Source of the DNA: Bradyrhizobium sp. CCBAU 53351
GTDB taxonomy: Bacteria > Pseudomonadota > Alphaproteobacteria > Rhizobiales > Xanthobacteraceae
Assembly: GCF_015291745.1 (NCBI RefSeq)
Contig: NZ_CP030059.1
Coordinates: 6,971,501 to 7,035,500 of the forward strand
Length of the DNA stretch: 64,000 nucleotides
Reading direction: 5' to 3'
Positions 17,463 through 25,713 of this stretch are shown one piece after another (position 1 is the first letter of the stretch; the number at the start of each line of letters is the position of its first letter). A model generated the notes under the pieces. That model was given only the letters and a program-made list of their open reading frames with translations. It was not told the origin of the DNA and searched no databases. The position numbers and the translations under genes are program-made.

Positions 17463-20400
17463 ATGCCAAAAACCTCCCCGAAGACCCCCGCCAAGGTTGA
17501 CACCAAGTCTGCCACGCCGAAAGCCGCCGATAAGCCTGCTGCCAAGGCGGCCGCCGCGCCAGCTGCTGCCAAACCGGTTGCGGCGAAGGCCGCCGGCAAG
17601 GGCGACCACGTGTTCCTGGTCGACGGTTCCTCCTACATCTTCCGCGCCTACCACGCGCTGCCGCCGCTGAACCGCAAGTCCGACGGGCTGCAGGTCAACG
17701 CCGTGCTCGGCTTCTGCAACATGCTGTGGAAGCTGCTGCGTGACATGCCCGCCGACAACCGGCCGACGCACCTCGCCATCGTTTTCGACAAGTCCGAGGT
17801 CACTTTCCGCAACGCGATCTACCCCGAATACAAGGCACACCGGCCGCCGGCGCCCGACGATCTGATCCCGCAATTCGCGCTGATCCGCGAAGCGGTGCGC
17901 GCCTTCGACCTGCCCTGCCTGGAGCAAGGCGGCTTCGAGGCCGACGACCTCATCGCGACCTATGTGCGCGAGGCCTGCGAGCGCGGCGCCAGCGCGACCA
18001 TCGTGTCCTCCGACAAGGATTTGATGCAGCTCGTGACCGATTGCGTCACGATGTACGACACCATGAAGGACCGCCGCATCGGCATCCCCGAGGTGATCGA
18101 GAAGTTCGGCGTGCCGCCGAACAAGGTCGTCGAGGTGCAGGCCCTGGCCGGCGATTCCACCGACAACGTGCCCGGCGTGCCCGGCATCGGCATCAAGACC
18201 GCGGCGCAGCTGATCACCGAATATGGCGACCTCGACCAATTGCTGTTCCGTGCCGGCGAAATCAAGCAGCCGAAGCGGCGCGAGGCGCTGCTCGAGAACG
18301 CCGAGAAGGCGCGGATCTCGCGCAAGCTCGTGCTGCTCGACGACAAGGTGAAGCTGGACGTGCCGCTCGACGACCTCGCCGTCCACGAGCCCGACGCGCG
18401 CAAGCTGATCGCCTTCCTCAAGGCGATGGAGTTCACCACGCTGACGCGCCGCGTCGCCGACTATTCGCAGATCGATCCCGCCAATGTCGACGCCGATGCG
18501 AGCAACAGCAGCAGCGCCCGGGGCGGCGATGGCGCGGCGAAAGCAAAGCCATCAGGGGATTCCGGCGATCTCTTCGCGACCCCTGCTGCGGGCCCGACGG
18601 GCGGCGACAAGGGCGACAAATCGGCGAGCCTGAAGGGCGCGCCGGTCTCGCTGGCTGCCGCGCGGGAAGAGGCCATGCGCAAGCTGCCGGTCGACCGCAG
18701 CAAATATCAGGCGATCAAGTCGCCGAGGGAGCTCAGCGCCTTCATCGCGCGCATTCATGAAGCCGGGCATGTCGCGATCGAGATCAAGGCCAACTCCATC
18801 GATCCGATGCAGGCCGATCTCTGCGGCATCGCGCTGGCGCTGGCGCCGAACGATGCCTGCTACGTACCGCTGGCGCACAAGCAGTCCGGCGGCGGTGCAG
18901 GCCTGTTCGACGCCGGCCTCGCGCCCGACCAGGTCAAGCACGAAGAAGCGATCCAAGCGCTGCGGCCGGTGCTGGAATCGGCAGGCATTCTCAAGATCGG
19001 CTTCGACGTCAAATTCGCCGCCGTGATGCTGGCGCAGCACGGCATCATTTTGCGCAACACCGACGACGCCAAGCTGATCTCTTACGTGCTCGATGCCGGC
19101 CGGGGCTCGCAGGAACTGGACTCGCTGTCCGAGCGCTGGTTCGGCCATGCCATGCTGAAGGAAAACGAGCTGCTCGGCAGCGGCAAGGGCAAGATCACCT
19201 TCGACCAGGTGCCTATCGACAAGGCCGCGGCGCTGTCGGCCGAAGGCGCCGACGTCGCCTTGCGGCTCTGGCGCGTGCTGAAGCCGCGCCTCGTCGCCGA
19301 GCACATGACCGCGGTCTACGAGACCCTGGAGCGGCCGCTGGTCGCGGTGCTTGCGCGCATGGAGCGGCGCGGCATCTCGATCGACCGCCAGGTGCTGTCG
19401 CGCCTGTCAGGCGATTTCGCCCAGACCGCAGCGCGGGTCGAGGCCGAGATCCAGGAGATCGCGGGCGAGCCGGTCAATGTCGGCAGCCCCAAGCAGATCG
19501 GCGACATCCTGTTCGGCAAGATGGGACTGTCAGGCGGCACCAAGACCAAGACCGGCGCATGGTCGACCACCGCGCAAGTGCTGGACGAGCTCGCCGAGCA
19601 GGGCCACGACTTCCCGAAGAAGATCCTGGAGTGGCGCCAGGTCTCGAAACTGAAATCGACCTACACCGACGCGCTGCCAACCTATGTCAACCCGCAGACC
19701 CATCGCGTGCACACGACCTACGCGCTGGCCGCGACTACAACGGGCCGGTTGTCGTCGAACGAGCCGAACCTGCAGAACATCCCCGTGCGTACCGAGGACG
19801 GCCGGAAAATCCGCCGTGCCTTCATCGCCACGCCCGGGCACAAGCTGGTCTCCGCCGACTATTCGCAGATCGAGCTGCGGTTGCTCGCGGAGATCGCCGA
19901 CATTCCCGTGCTGAAGCAGGCCTTTCGCGATGGGCTCGACATCCACGCGATGACGGCGTCCGAAATGTTCGGCGTGCCGATCAAGGGCATGCCGAGCGAG
20001 ATCCGCCGCCGCGCCAAGGCGATCAATTTCGGCATCATCTACGGCATCTCGGCCTTCGGCCTCGCCAACCAGCTCGGCATCGCGCGCGAGGAAGCCTCCG
20101 CCTACATCAAGAAGTATTTTGAGCGCTTCCCCGGCATCCGCGCCTACATGGACGAGACGCGGGACTTCTGCCGCAGCCACGGCTATGTCACCACGCTGTT
20201 CGGCCGCAAGTGCCACTACCCTGATATCAAGGCCTCAAACGCCTCGGTGCGCGCCTTCAACGAGCGCGCCGCGATCAACGCGCGGCTGCAAGGCACCGCC
20301 GCCGACATCATCCGCCGCGCCATGACGCGGGTCGAGGACGCGCTCGCCGCCAAGAAGCTGTCGGCGCAGATGCTACTGCAGGTGCACGACGAACTGATCT

Positions 20401-20543
20401 TCGAGGTCCCGGACGCCGAGGTCGAGGCGACGCTGCCCGTCGTGCAGCACGTGATGCAGGACGCGCCGTTTCCGGCCGTGCTGCTGTCGGTGCCGCTGCA
20501 TGTGGATGCGCGCGCGGCGAACAACTGGGACGAGGCGCATTAG
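17463..20543 (+). CDS. polA: DNA polymerase I with degenerate 3'-5' exonuclease site
   Basis: This 1026-residue PolA starts with a Lys/Ala/Pro-rich tail (1-47), then the 5'-3' exonuclease domain (FLVDGSSYIFRAYHALPP onward), the proofreading-like domain (about 410-610) and the polymerase domain with motif A (SADYSQIELR), motif B (RRRAKAINFGIIYG) and motif C (QVHDE). The proofreading site appears lost: the positions matching E. coli D355, E357 and D424 are E440, K442 and A519, while D597 remains at the D501 position. It should still replace RNA primers and fill repair gaps, but without editing. Its stop overlaps the convergent 900-residue gene by four bases. Confidence 0.97.
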   Translation: MPKTSPKTPAKVDTKSATPKAADKPAAKAAAAPAAAKPVAAKAAGKGDHVFLVDGSSYIFRAYHALPPLNRKSDGLQVNAVLGFCNMLWKLLRDMPADNRPTHLAIVFDKSEVTFRNAIYPEYKAHRPPAPDDLIPQFALIREAVRAFDLPCLEQGGFEADDLIATYVREACERGASATIVSSDKDLMQLVTDCVTMYDTMKDRRIGIPEVIEKFGVPPNKVVEVQALAGDSTDNVPGVPGIGIKTAAQLITEYGDLDQLLFRAGEIKQPKRREALLENAEKARISRKLVLLDDKVKLDVPLDDLAVHEPDARKLIAFLKAMEFTTLTRRVADYSQIDPANVDADASNSSSARGGDGAAKAKPSGDSGDLFATPAAGPTGGDKGDKSASLKGAPVSLAAAREEAMRKLPVDRSKYQAIKSPRELSAFIARIHEAGHVAIEIKANSIDPMQADLCGIALALAPNDACYVPLAHKQSGGGAGLFDAGLAPDQVKHEEAIQALRPVLESAGILKIGFDVKFAAVMLAQHGIILRNTDDAKLISYVLDAGRGSQELDSLSERWFGHAMLKENELLGSGKGKITFDQVPIDKAAALSAEGADVALRLWRVLKPRLVAEHMTAVYETLERPLVAVLARMERRGISIDRQVLSRLSGDFAQTAARVEAEIQEIAGEPVNVGSPKQIGDILFGKMGLSGGTKTKTGAWSTTAQVLDELAEQGHDFPKKILEWRQVSKLKSTYTDALPTYVNPQTHRVHTTYALAATTTGRLSSNEPNLQNIPVRTEDGRKIRRAFIATPGHKLVSADYSQIELRLLAEIADIPVLKQAFRDGLDIHAMTASEMFGVPIKGMPSEIRRRAKAINFGIIYGISAFGLANQLGIAREEASAYIKKYFERFPGIRAYMDETRDFCRSHGYVTTLFGRKCHYPDIKASNASVRAFNERAAINARLQGTAADIIRRAMTRVEDALAAKKLSAQMLLQVHDELIFEVPDAEVEATLPVVQHVMQDAPFPAVLLSVPLHVDARAANNWDEAH

Positions 20544-23242
20544 GACGGTGGTGCGCCTGGAGCAACGCCGGCACCGCTGGGAAGGTCGGTTTTTGATTTC
20601 GACTTACTTGGCTGATCCGAGCTTCTCTGGTCACAAGCTACCTTCTGGTGCTTGCCGGCTACCTTCGTCGGCCAGATAAACCTCACGGGCAACGGCTCGG
20701 CCACCCCTTCGCTGGTCCAGACGCGCACGAGATCATTCGTGACCGTCTGGTCGGCGTCGACCGACTGACGCGTCAACACCTCTCGGTCGCCAGATGGAGG
20801 CAGCACGCATTCGAATTCCGCAAGGATCCCTTCCATATTTGGCAGGATCGTAATCTTATCAGCACGCTGCGCGCCTGCCGTGACTTCCGTGCTCCGCCAA
20901 AGTCTCTGTCCCTCGATCAGCAAAGCGCCAGCCTGCCCGACGATCAATTCTTGCTGCTTCGGATTGAAGATGGACGGCTGCCTCACTACGTCAAATCCCA
21001 GCTTGTGAGATATTTCGGGTACGGCCGCCGGTAGGCGAACGGGAATATTGTCGTTCGCAGCCTCGATGCCCGGACATATATTCTTCGCCGAGAGAATTGG
21101 CGCGAGTTCGGATACATCGCTTCGGCTGAGCCAGCACGTTGCAATTGATACTTTGACGGTCTGCCACCATCCAGGGACCGAAATGAAAGCAGAAAGGGGG
21201 TATTGCCCATCGATCTGCTCGAATGTGTCATCCTCGGTCATCCGCCCGGCCACGATCCAGCCGAAATCGACGTCCCGAATTGAGGAGCCCCGCGTGGTCG
21301 CTGACGAGTAGTCGGAGGCGCCGAATCCGACGACGATCGGATGGGACACTATGGCTCGGTAGTCACGGGACCGCTTATTCAGAAAGTTGGCGAAGTCGAC
21401 TCCCTTTCCCTCGGCCCTCATGAGCAGTTCATAGGCATCTCGGGTTTCAGCACTTGTCGAGATATTCTCGGAGAGATTCTTCGGCGTCACGCTGTACGCG
21501 AACGCATCCGTACCTTCGTTCAGCGCCTCTACAAATGCCTGGAGATATGGCGGGTTGGAAGCCAGCAACGCCGGACTTGCCTCCGCCTCAAACTCCTTTG
21601 GAAAGGGAGACACTGCGAGATTGCAATCCACCGTTTCACGCCCAACCACTCGCAATGTCAGGAAACTGCCGATGCGTCTCAAACGTCTAGCTGAAGGATT
21701 CGCGAACTCGTCAAGCTTCGATTTCAGAAAATCCGCCGAGAAACACCTGAGCCGACGGGGAGTGACAAAGCAATCCTCGATCACATTGCAGTCGAGGAGA
21801 TCACCAGCCACCAGTCTGGCTAGATTGCCATAATCAGTCTGCTCGCCCTGCTTCTGCCCGGACTGCTCGTCCTGTTTGTCCTGTTTCTTCAGCGACACAA
21901 TTGCAAAGAGCTTTTCGTACAACATCACGCCCGAGACGAGGCGCTCTCTAAGGCTGTCGGAGAACGGGCAGCCTATTTGCGTAAGAGACAGATTTGAGCC
22001 GGAATTGAGTGACACCCCGGATGGATTTGGGGAGCTTGCATCTTGCGCTCCCGAACTTTGCTGCGAACCGCCGGCGGTCTGCATTTGCTGCGCCGGCTTT
22101 ATTCCCAATCGCCAAATTTCGATCGAATTGGCCCCGTTGCTGTTGACGCAAATATTGGCTGCGGAGGCGATGAACGATTCCCTCGAAACATTCGGAAATA
22201 TTAGACTCGGGTTATCTCTAAGATTTGTTAGAGACTCCCAGAATATCTTGTCTTTGGTATCGCGCAGCAGCGCAAGACGCCGCGCCGTATAAGATGCAAG
22301 CAACTCCTCCGCCTTCTCCCTGTCGCCAGCCCGGCAAGGCAACGGACCTTTGCGCAGGTCCACATCGCCACGAGCAAACTGACAGACACGTCGCAGCAAA
22401 AAATCGTTGAACAGCAGTCGCAGGCGCTGGTCGGGAAACGCGGAGTCAATTGACTGCGCTACTTTCTCCATGGACGAAGATATATTGTCTTGGAATTTGG
22501 TCGCCCACTCCTCAAAGAGATCCTGGTAATCCTTTTCGTACAGATTTTTGATCCAAGTCGCCTGCTCATGCTCCGGATCATGACTCAACCTCACGACGAT
22601 GGCCGCAACAGAACCTCGCTTGGTGCTGGCAACTATTGACGTGTCGAACGTCAGCCGAAAGATGGTATTGCCCTTGATGTCATGCCTATCATCGAGTTCC
22701 GTTTGCGTGATCTCTGATCTGACTTCCTCCCGATACGCATTTTTTGCGCGAAATTGCGACATCGTGGTGGATTCGACCGCTATATCCGCCTGATCCTTCT
22801 TCGAGTTGGCATCTTCTTTCTTTGACACATCATCGGTCGATGGCGATCGCGATACGCCGCCGCTGATGGTCGCGCGTTGCTCGCTGGCCACTTTATGAAT
22901 CGCGTCGATGCTCCTGAATTCGGACTCGCGCTTGTCCAGTTCGGTATAATCAAGCTGTTTCCTGAGCCATCGCGCCTGATCCAGACGGTCATTGACCAAA
23001 CGTTGGCGCGTATAGACTGTCGGACTGTTGACGATGATTTTGCCGTCTTTGCCGTTCTCCAGCAGGCTGGTCAGCTTCAACCGGTGTCGATATGCCTCGA
23101 TTGATCCTGCGGCGACCACGGCAATCAAGATGAGCACGGCCAATGGATTTGACGTCAGGATTCCGGTGGTGGATTGCAGACTTGCGTTCAACCGTTCATA
23201 GAGCGAGGTGAAGTTCTGCTTCCATACGTCCCAATACGACAT
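20540..23242 (-). CDS. Large membrane-anchored protein of a RiPP operon, family unknown
   Basis: The protein is 900 residues and I do not recognise its family. It has one clear transmembrane helix at about 32-51 (NPLAVLILIAVVAAGSIEAY), so most of the chain is a large soluble domain on one side of the membrane. A charged, Lys/Asp-rich linker around 130-150 follows. A segment near 190-220 (GNTIFRLTFDTSIV) and one near 680-720 (DFGWIVAGRM, SVPGWWQTVKV) look like beta-rich domains. No catalytic motif is evident. A good AGAAGG site (23252-23257) precedes the ATG, which lies 47 bases inside the maturase gene, so the two are coupled. It may bind, export or act on the modified peptide. Base composition is lower in GC than the flanks. 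Confidence 0.85.
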   Translation of the reverse strand: MSYWDVWKQNFTSLYERLNASLQSTTGILTSNPLAVLILIAVVAAGSIEAYRHRLKLTSLLENGKDGKIIVNSPTVYTRQRLVNDRLDQARWLRKQLDYTELDKRESEFRSIDAIHKVASEQRATISGGVSRSPSTDDVSKKEDANSKKDQADIAVESTTMSQFRAKNAYREEVRSEITQTELDDRHDIKGNTIFRLTFDTSIVASTKRGSVAAIVVRLSHDPEHEQATWIKNLYEKDYQDLFEEWATKFQDNISSSMEKVAQSIDSAFPDQRLRLLFNDFLLRRVCQFARGDVDLRKGPLPCRAGDREKAEELLASYTARRLALLRDTKDKIFWESLTNLRDNPSLIFPNVSRESFIASAANICVNSNGANSIEIWRLGIKPAQQMQTAGGSQQSSGAQDASSPNPSGVSLNSGSNLSLTQIGCPFSDSLRERLVSGVMLYEKLFAIVSLKKQDKQDEQSGQKQGEQTDYGNLARLVAGDLLDCNVIEDCFVTPRRLRCFSADFLKSKLDEFANPSARRLRRIGSFLTLRVVGRETVDCNLAVSPFPKEFEAEASPALLASNPPYLQAFVEALNEGTDAFAYSVTPKNLSENISTSAETRDAYELLMRAEGKGVDFANFLNKRSRDYRAIVSHPIVVGFGASDYSSATTRGSSIRDVDFGWIVAGRMTEDDTFEQIDGQYPLSAFISVPGWWQTVKVSIATCWLSRSDVSELAPILSAKNICPGIEAANDNIPVRLPAAVPEISHKLGFDVVRQPSIFNPKQQELIVGQAGALLIEGQRLWRSTEVTAGAQRADKITILPNMEGILAEFECVLPPSGDREVLTRQSVDADQTVTNDLVRVWTSEGVAEPLPVRFIWPTKVAGKHQKVACDQRSSDQPSKSKSKTDLPSGAGVAPGAPPS

Positions 23243-24341
23243 CGATGACTGCCTTCTTGCTCAGCCGGCAAAATAATGTCTCAGTGCTGTCGAACCTTCC
23301 GTTCTCGAACAGCTTGTTGGCCGGCGATCCTCCCAAACAGATTGAAAAATATTCGCAGCTCGTTCTGCAGCGGGCCTGTCCGCTCGCGATTTCCTCGCTC
23401 ACCGCGAGGAAGGTGGAATCCTGCAGCACATCCGCGATCTCGTGCTGGTGGATATTCCCAAAAACAAGATGGCCATGACGTGGGCTGGCGTAGCCGAGGA
23501 GTTCAGGCGAGAAAGTACTGATTTCGCCATTGGCTCCAATGGAAAGCGTACGGAGCGGCTCGGCAAGCGGATTGCCGTAGCCAGCGCTTTCGGGCCTGGC
23601 GATCGCATCGAATGCACCAACGAATTCGCGCACCTCGATCTTGGCGCCGGCAGACTCTGTCAGAGCCATGAACGTTTCGTAGAAGCGGCGGACGTTCCGA
23701 TCGGCGCCCTCGCCGGACAAAGAGGAGGTGCCGTGAACCCCCTCGATCTCCTCAACATTGAAGGCGATACGTTCAATCCCGTTGGCGACATAGAAGTCGA
23801 ATAGTTGTTGCGGCTGCTGGAGCGATTGCTGCGTCAGTACAGTGATCACATGGAATGGATAACGGTGCTCCTGCAACAAGCGAATGCCACGCATTGTTTG
23901 CTCGAAGCTGCCCCCGCCCGAACGCGTCTTACGGCTACGATCGTTGATCTCCTGCGGACCGTCAATGCTCGCGCCGACGCGCACGTCATGGGCGCGAAAG
24001 AGATCAATCCATTCCTCATTCAGGAGAGTGGCGTTGGTCTGGATGCTATGGCTGACGACTAAGTCGGCGGGACGCAGCCGCTCGATGACCGCAAACGCAT
24101 CTGCGTAATATGCGGTACCGGGAACCAGCGGCTCGCCGGCGTGCCAAAGGACCGTGAGGTGTCCCGACAAGAACGGGCTTCTGAACACCTTCTCAAAGGT
24201 GCGCTCGACGGTTGCCATCGACATTTTGCGCTTCGAATTGCGGTCAGGCAGATAGCAATATGAGCAGTCGAGATTACAGAACGGCGTCGACTGCAGGACC
24301 AGCATTTCGATCGACGGACGGGGCACTAAGGCAGTCCGCAT
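23196..24341 (-). CDS. Radical SAM/SPASM peptide maturase, GrrM/OscB-like
   Basis: The 381-residue enzyme has the radical SAM cluster motif C22-x3-C26-x2-C29 (FCNLDCSYCYLP). Its C-terminal SPASM-type region has C325, C329, C335 and C358 in the pattern CRTSCEYFSICLGG...NK...FCRL. A segment GEISTFSPELLG is, from memory, characteristic of the GRRM-system maturases that form three-residue cyclophanes between an aromatic ring and the beta-carbon of a residue two places later. The gene starts 14 bases after the precursor gene whose product carries ten Phe-x-Asn/Lys triplets, exactly that kind of substrate. No separate peptide-binding (PqqD-like) domain is apparent. The usual CGGG is CLGG here. Confidence 0.93.
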   Translation of the reverse strand: MRTALVPRPSIEMLVLQSTPFCNLDCSYCYLPDRNSKRKMSMATVERTFEKVFRSPFLSGHLTVLWHAGEPLVPGTAYYADAFAVIERLRPADLVVSHSIQTNATLLNEEWIDLFRAHDVRVGASIDGPQEINDRSRKTRSGGGSFEQTMRGIRLLQEHRYPFHVITVLTQQSLQQPQQLFDFYVANGIERIAFNVEEIEGVHGTSSLSGEGADRNVRRFYETFMALTESAGAKIEVREFVGAFDAIARPESAGYGNPLAEPLRTLSIGANGEISTFSPELLGYASPRHGHLVFGNIHQHEIADVLQDSTFLAVSEEIASGQARCRTSCEYFSICLGGSPANKLFENGRFDSTETLFCRLSKKAVIDVVLGRMEAELHLAL

Positions 24342-24355
24342 TTGAAAGCTCTTGG

Positions 24356-24679
24356 CTAGAATTTTGGAAAATTTGGAAAGTTCGGAAAGTTCTGAAAATT
24401 GGGGAAATTCGGAAAGTTGTTGAAGTTTGGAAAGTTCGGAAAATTGAAGAACTGGCTCAGACGATAGAACACCGGATTGCCGGGCTTCGAGCCTTCCAGC
24501 GCCATGCGCTCGCGCACGGCCGCAACTCGCTCTGGGATCGACTTCGAAGCAGCTGGCTCAAAAGGAGGTGAGGCAGCCTGCGCGGGAGCACCCCCCAGGA
24601 GGGCCGCAGCCCCCAGCCATGCCGAGCGCCGAACTGCCAACTGAAAAATCCGAGCGACGCATTTGATCAGCGGCTTCAT
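24356..24679 (-). CDS. Secreted RiPP precursor with ten Phe-x-Asn/Lys motifs
   Basis: The 107-residue peptide has three parts. Residues 1-35 form a Sec signal peptide ending APAQA. Residues 36-76 form a leader with an amphipathic helix (SIPERVAAVRERMA) of the sort seen in GrrA-like precursors. Residues 77-107 are the core: FFN, FPN, FPN, FNN, FPN, FPN, FQN, FPN, FPN, FPK, F. From residue 80 these form three nine-residue units differing in the last triplet. Each triplet fits the aromatic-x-(N/K) rule of three-residue cyclophane (triceptide) formation. The gene has a strong AGGAGG site at 24693-24698 and lies just before its presumed maturase. Core cleavage and export steps are unknown. Confidence 0.92.
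   Translation of the reverse strand: MKPLIKCVARIFQLAVRRSAWLGAAALLGGAPAQAASPPFEPAASKSIPERVAAVRERMALEGSKPGNPVFYRLSQFFNFPNFPNFNNFPNFPNFQNFPNFPNFPKF
24359..24451 (-). repeat. Tandem repeat coding for the RiPP core
   Basis: Within the precursor gene a nine-base unit (Phe-Pro-Asn codons) is repeated, organised in three 27-base units with the last triplet varied (FNN, FQN, FPK). Synonymous codons differ between copies (for example CCA, CCC and CCG for Pro; AAT and AAC for Asn), so the repeat is maintained at protein level rather than being a fresh DNA duplication. Confidence 0.9.
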
Positions 24680-25031
24680 GGAGTGCTTCTGTCCTCCTGC
24701 GGATTGAATGTTACACTCAGATGCCCGTTCAGGTAAACCCCATGGATATACTCAACCCGACGAGAATTTGGGGCGCATCGGATGTGGGCCATGTGACTGA
24801 CAATTTCGCATTGCAACGAAGACCCGAGCTCTCGCCCCGGACATGGCATGGGCCGAGTTGGCCAATCTTCGTCATCCAATTTCGTGGTTAAGGCCGCACC
24901 CCGATCGCGGCAACGTGCTGCAGAGAGGGCGCCTGAAACAGCAGGCCTTGTATTGTCCTCCGAGCAATTGCGCGATGGCTCCGCCGCACCTTGCATATTA
25001 GAACCGCTGCATCTCCCGCACCGGTTCGCCC
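24680..25031. promoter_or_regulatory. Divergent intergenic region upstream of the RiPP operon and LysE gene
   Basis: This 352-base gap holds the promoters of two divergent units. On the minus strand the precursor ribosome binding site AGGAGG is at 24693-24698. A weak -35/-10 pair, TTTACC (24732-24737) and TGTAAC (24710-24715) with 16 bases between, is the best candidate I see. An open frame covers 24676-24996 on the minus strand but has no family features and was not called. No tRNA or riboswitch fold was recognised. Confidence 0.4.
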
Positions 25032-25667
25032 ATGCCCCACACCTCCGCCCTGCTCGGCTTCGCCCTCGTCTGCCTCGGTCTCGTGCTGACGCCGGGACCG
25101 AACATGATCTATTTGATCTCGCGCTCGATCACGCAAGGGCCTGCGGCGGGCATCGTCTCGCTCGGCGGCGTGGCGCTCGGCTTCGTGTTCTACATGTTGT
25201 GCGCGGCGTTCGGCATCACCGCGCTGCTGCTCGCCATCCCCTTGGCCTATGACGCGTTGCGCTTTGCCGGCGCGGGTTATCTGCTCTGGCTCGCCTGGCA
25301 GGCGGTGAAGCCGGGCGGCCGCTCGCCGTTCCAGGTCCGGAAGCTCGCGATCGACAGCCCGCGCAAATTGTTCGCGATGGGCTTCGTCACCAACCTGCTC
25401 AACCCGAAGATCGCGATGCTTTATCTGGCGCTGCTGCCGCAATTCATCGATCCCGCCGCCGGCAGCGTGCTGACGCAGTCGGTGGTGCTGGGCGCGATCC
25501 AGATCGCGATCAGCGTCAGTGTCAACGCGATGATCGCGCTGGCCGCCGGATCGATCGCGTTGTTCCTGGCGAGCCGGCCGAGCTGGATGCTGGTGCAGCG
25601 CTGGCTGATGGGCACGGTGCTGGCCGGGCTCGCGCTGCGGATGGCGGTGGAAGCGAAAAAGGTGTGA
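25032..25667 (+). CDS. LysE/RhtB-family amino-acid exporter
   Basis: The 211-residue membrane protein has the LysE-family layout of about six helices. The conserved N-terminal LVLTPGPNMIYLISRSITQG, the GFVTNLLNPKIAMLYLALLPQF segment in the middle and a C-terminal hydrophobic helix are all present. It would export an amino acid or homoserine-lactone-like molecule by proton exchange. It is divergent from the RiPP operon but otherwise shows no sign of belonging to it: base composition and family are ordinary. The substrate cannot be read from sequence. Confidence 0.93.
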   Translation: MPHTSALLGFALVCLGLVLTPGPNMIYLISRSITQGPAAGIVSLGGVALGFVFYMLCAAFGITALLLAIPLAYDALRFAGAGYLLWLAWQAVKPGGRSPFQVRKLAIDSPRKLFAMGFVTNLLNPKIAMLYLALLPQFIDPAAGSVLTQSVVLGAIQIAISVSVNAMIALAAGSIALFLASRPSWMLVQRWLMGTVLAGLALRMAVEAKKV

Positions 25668-25683
25668 GGCGGTTGTTGCCTCC

Positions 25684-25697
25684 CCCCGCAAGCGGGG
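25684..25697. terminator. Short GC hairpin between convergent genes
   Basis: CCCCGC (25684-25689) and GCGGGG (25692-25697) enclose a two-base loop, 17 bases past the LysE stop and 17 bases before the convergent GST stop. There is no T-run, so it may be a transcript 3' end or just a dispersed repeat remnant. Confidence 0.4.
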
Positions 25698-25713
25698 CGA
25701 GGCAGGAGAAATC

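Noticed and set aside
24359..24451. CRISPR-like or non-coding tandem repeat
   Set aside because: The repeat is in frame, codes for Phe-Pro-Asn triplets with synonymous variation and lies inside a signal-peptide gene, so it is coding.
24676..24996. 106-residue minus-strand frame overlapping the RiPP precursor start by four bases (ATGA)
   Set aside because: The overlap looks like coupling, but the product has no signal, helix or motif and covers the promoter region; the precursor has its own strong AGGAGG site.
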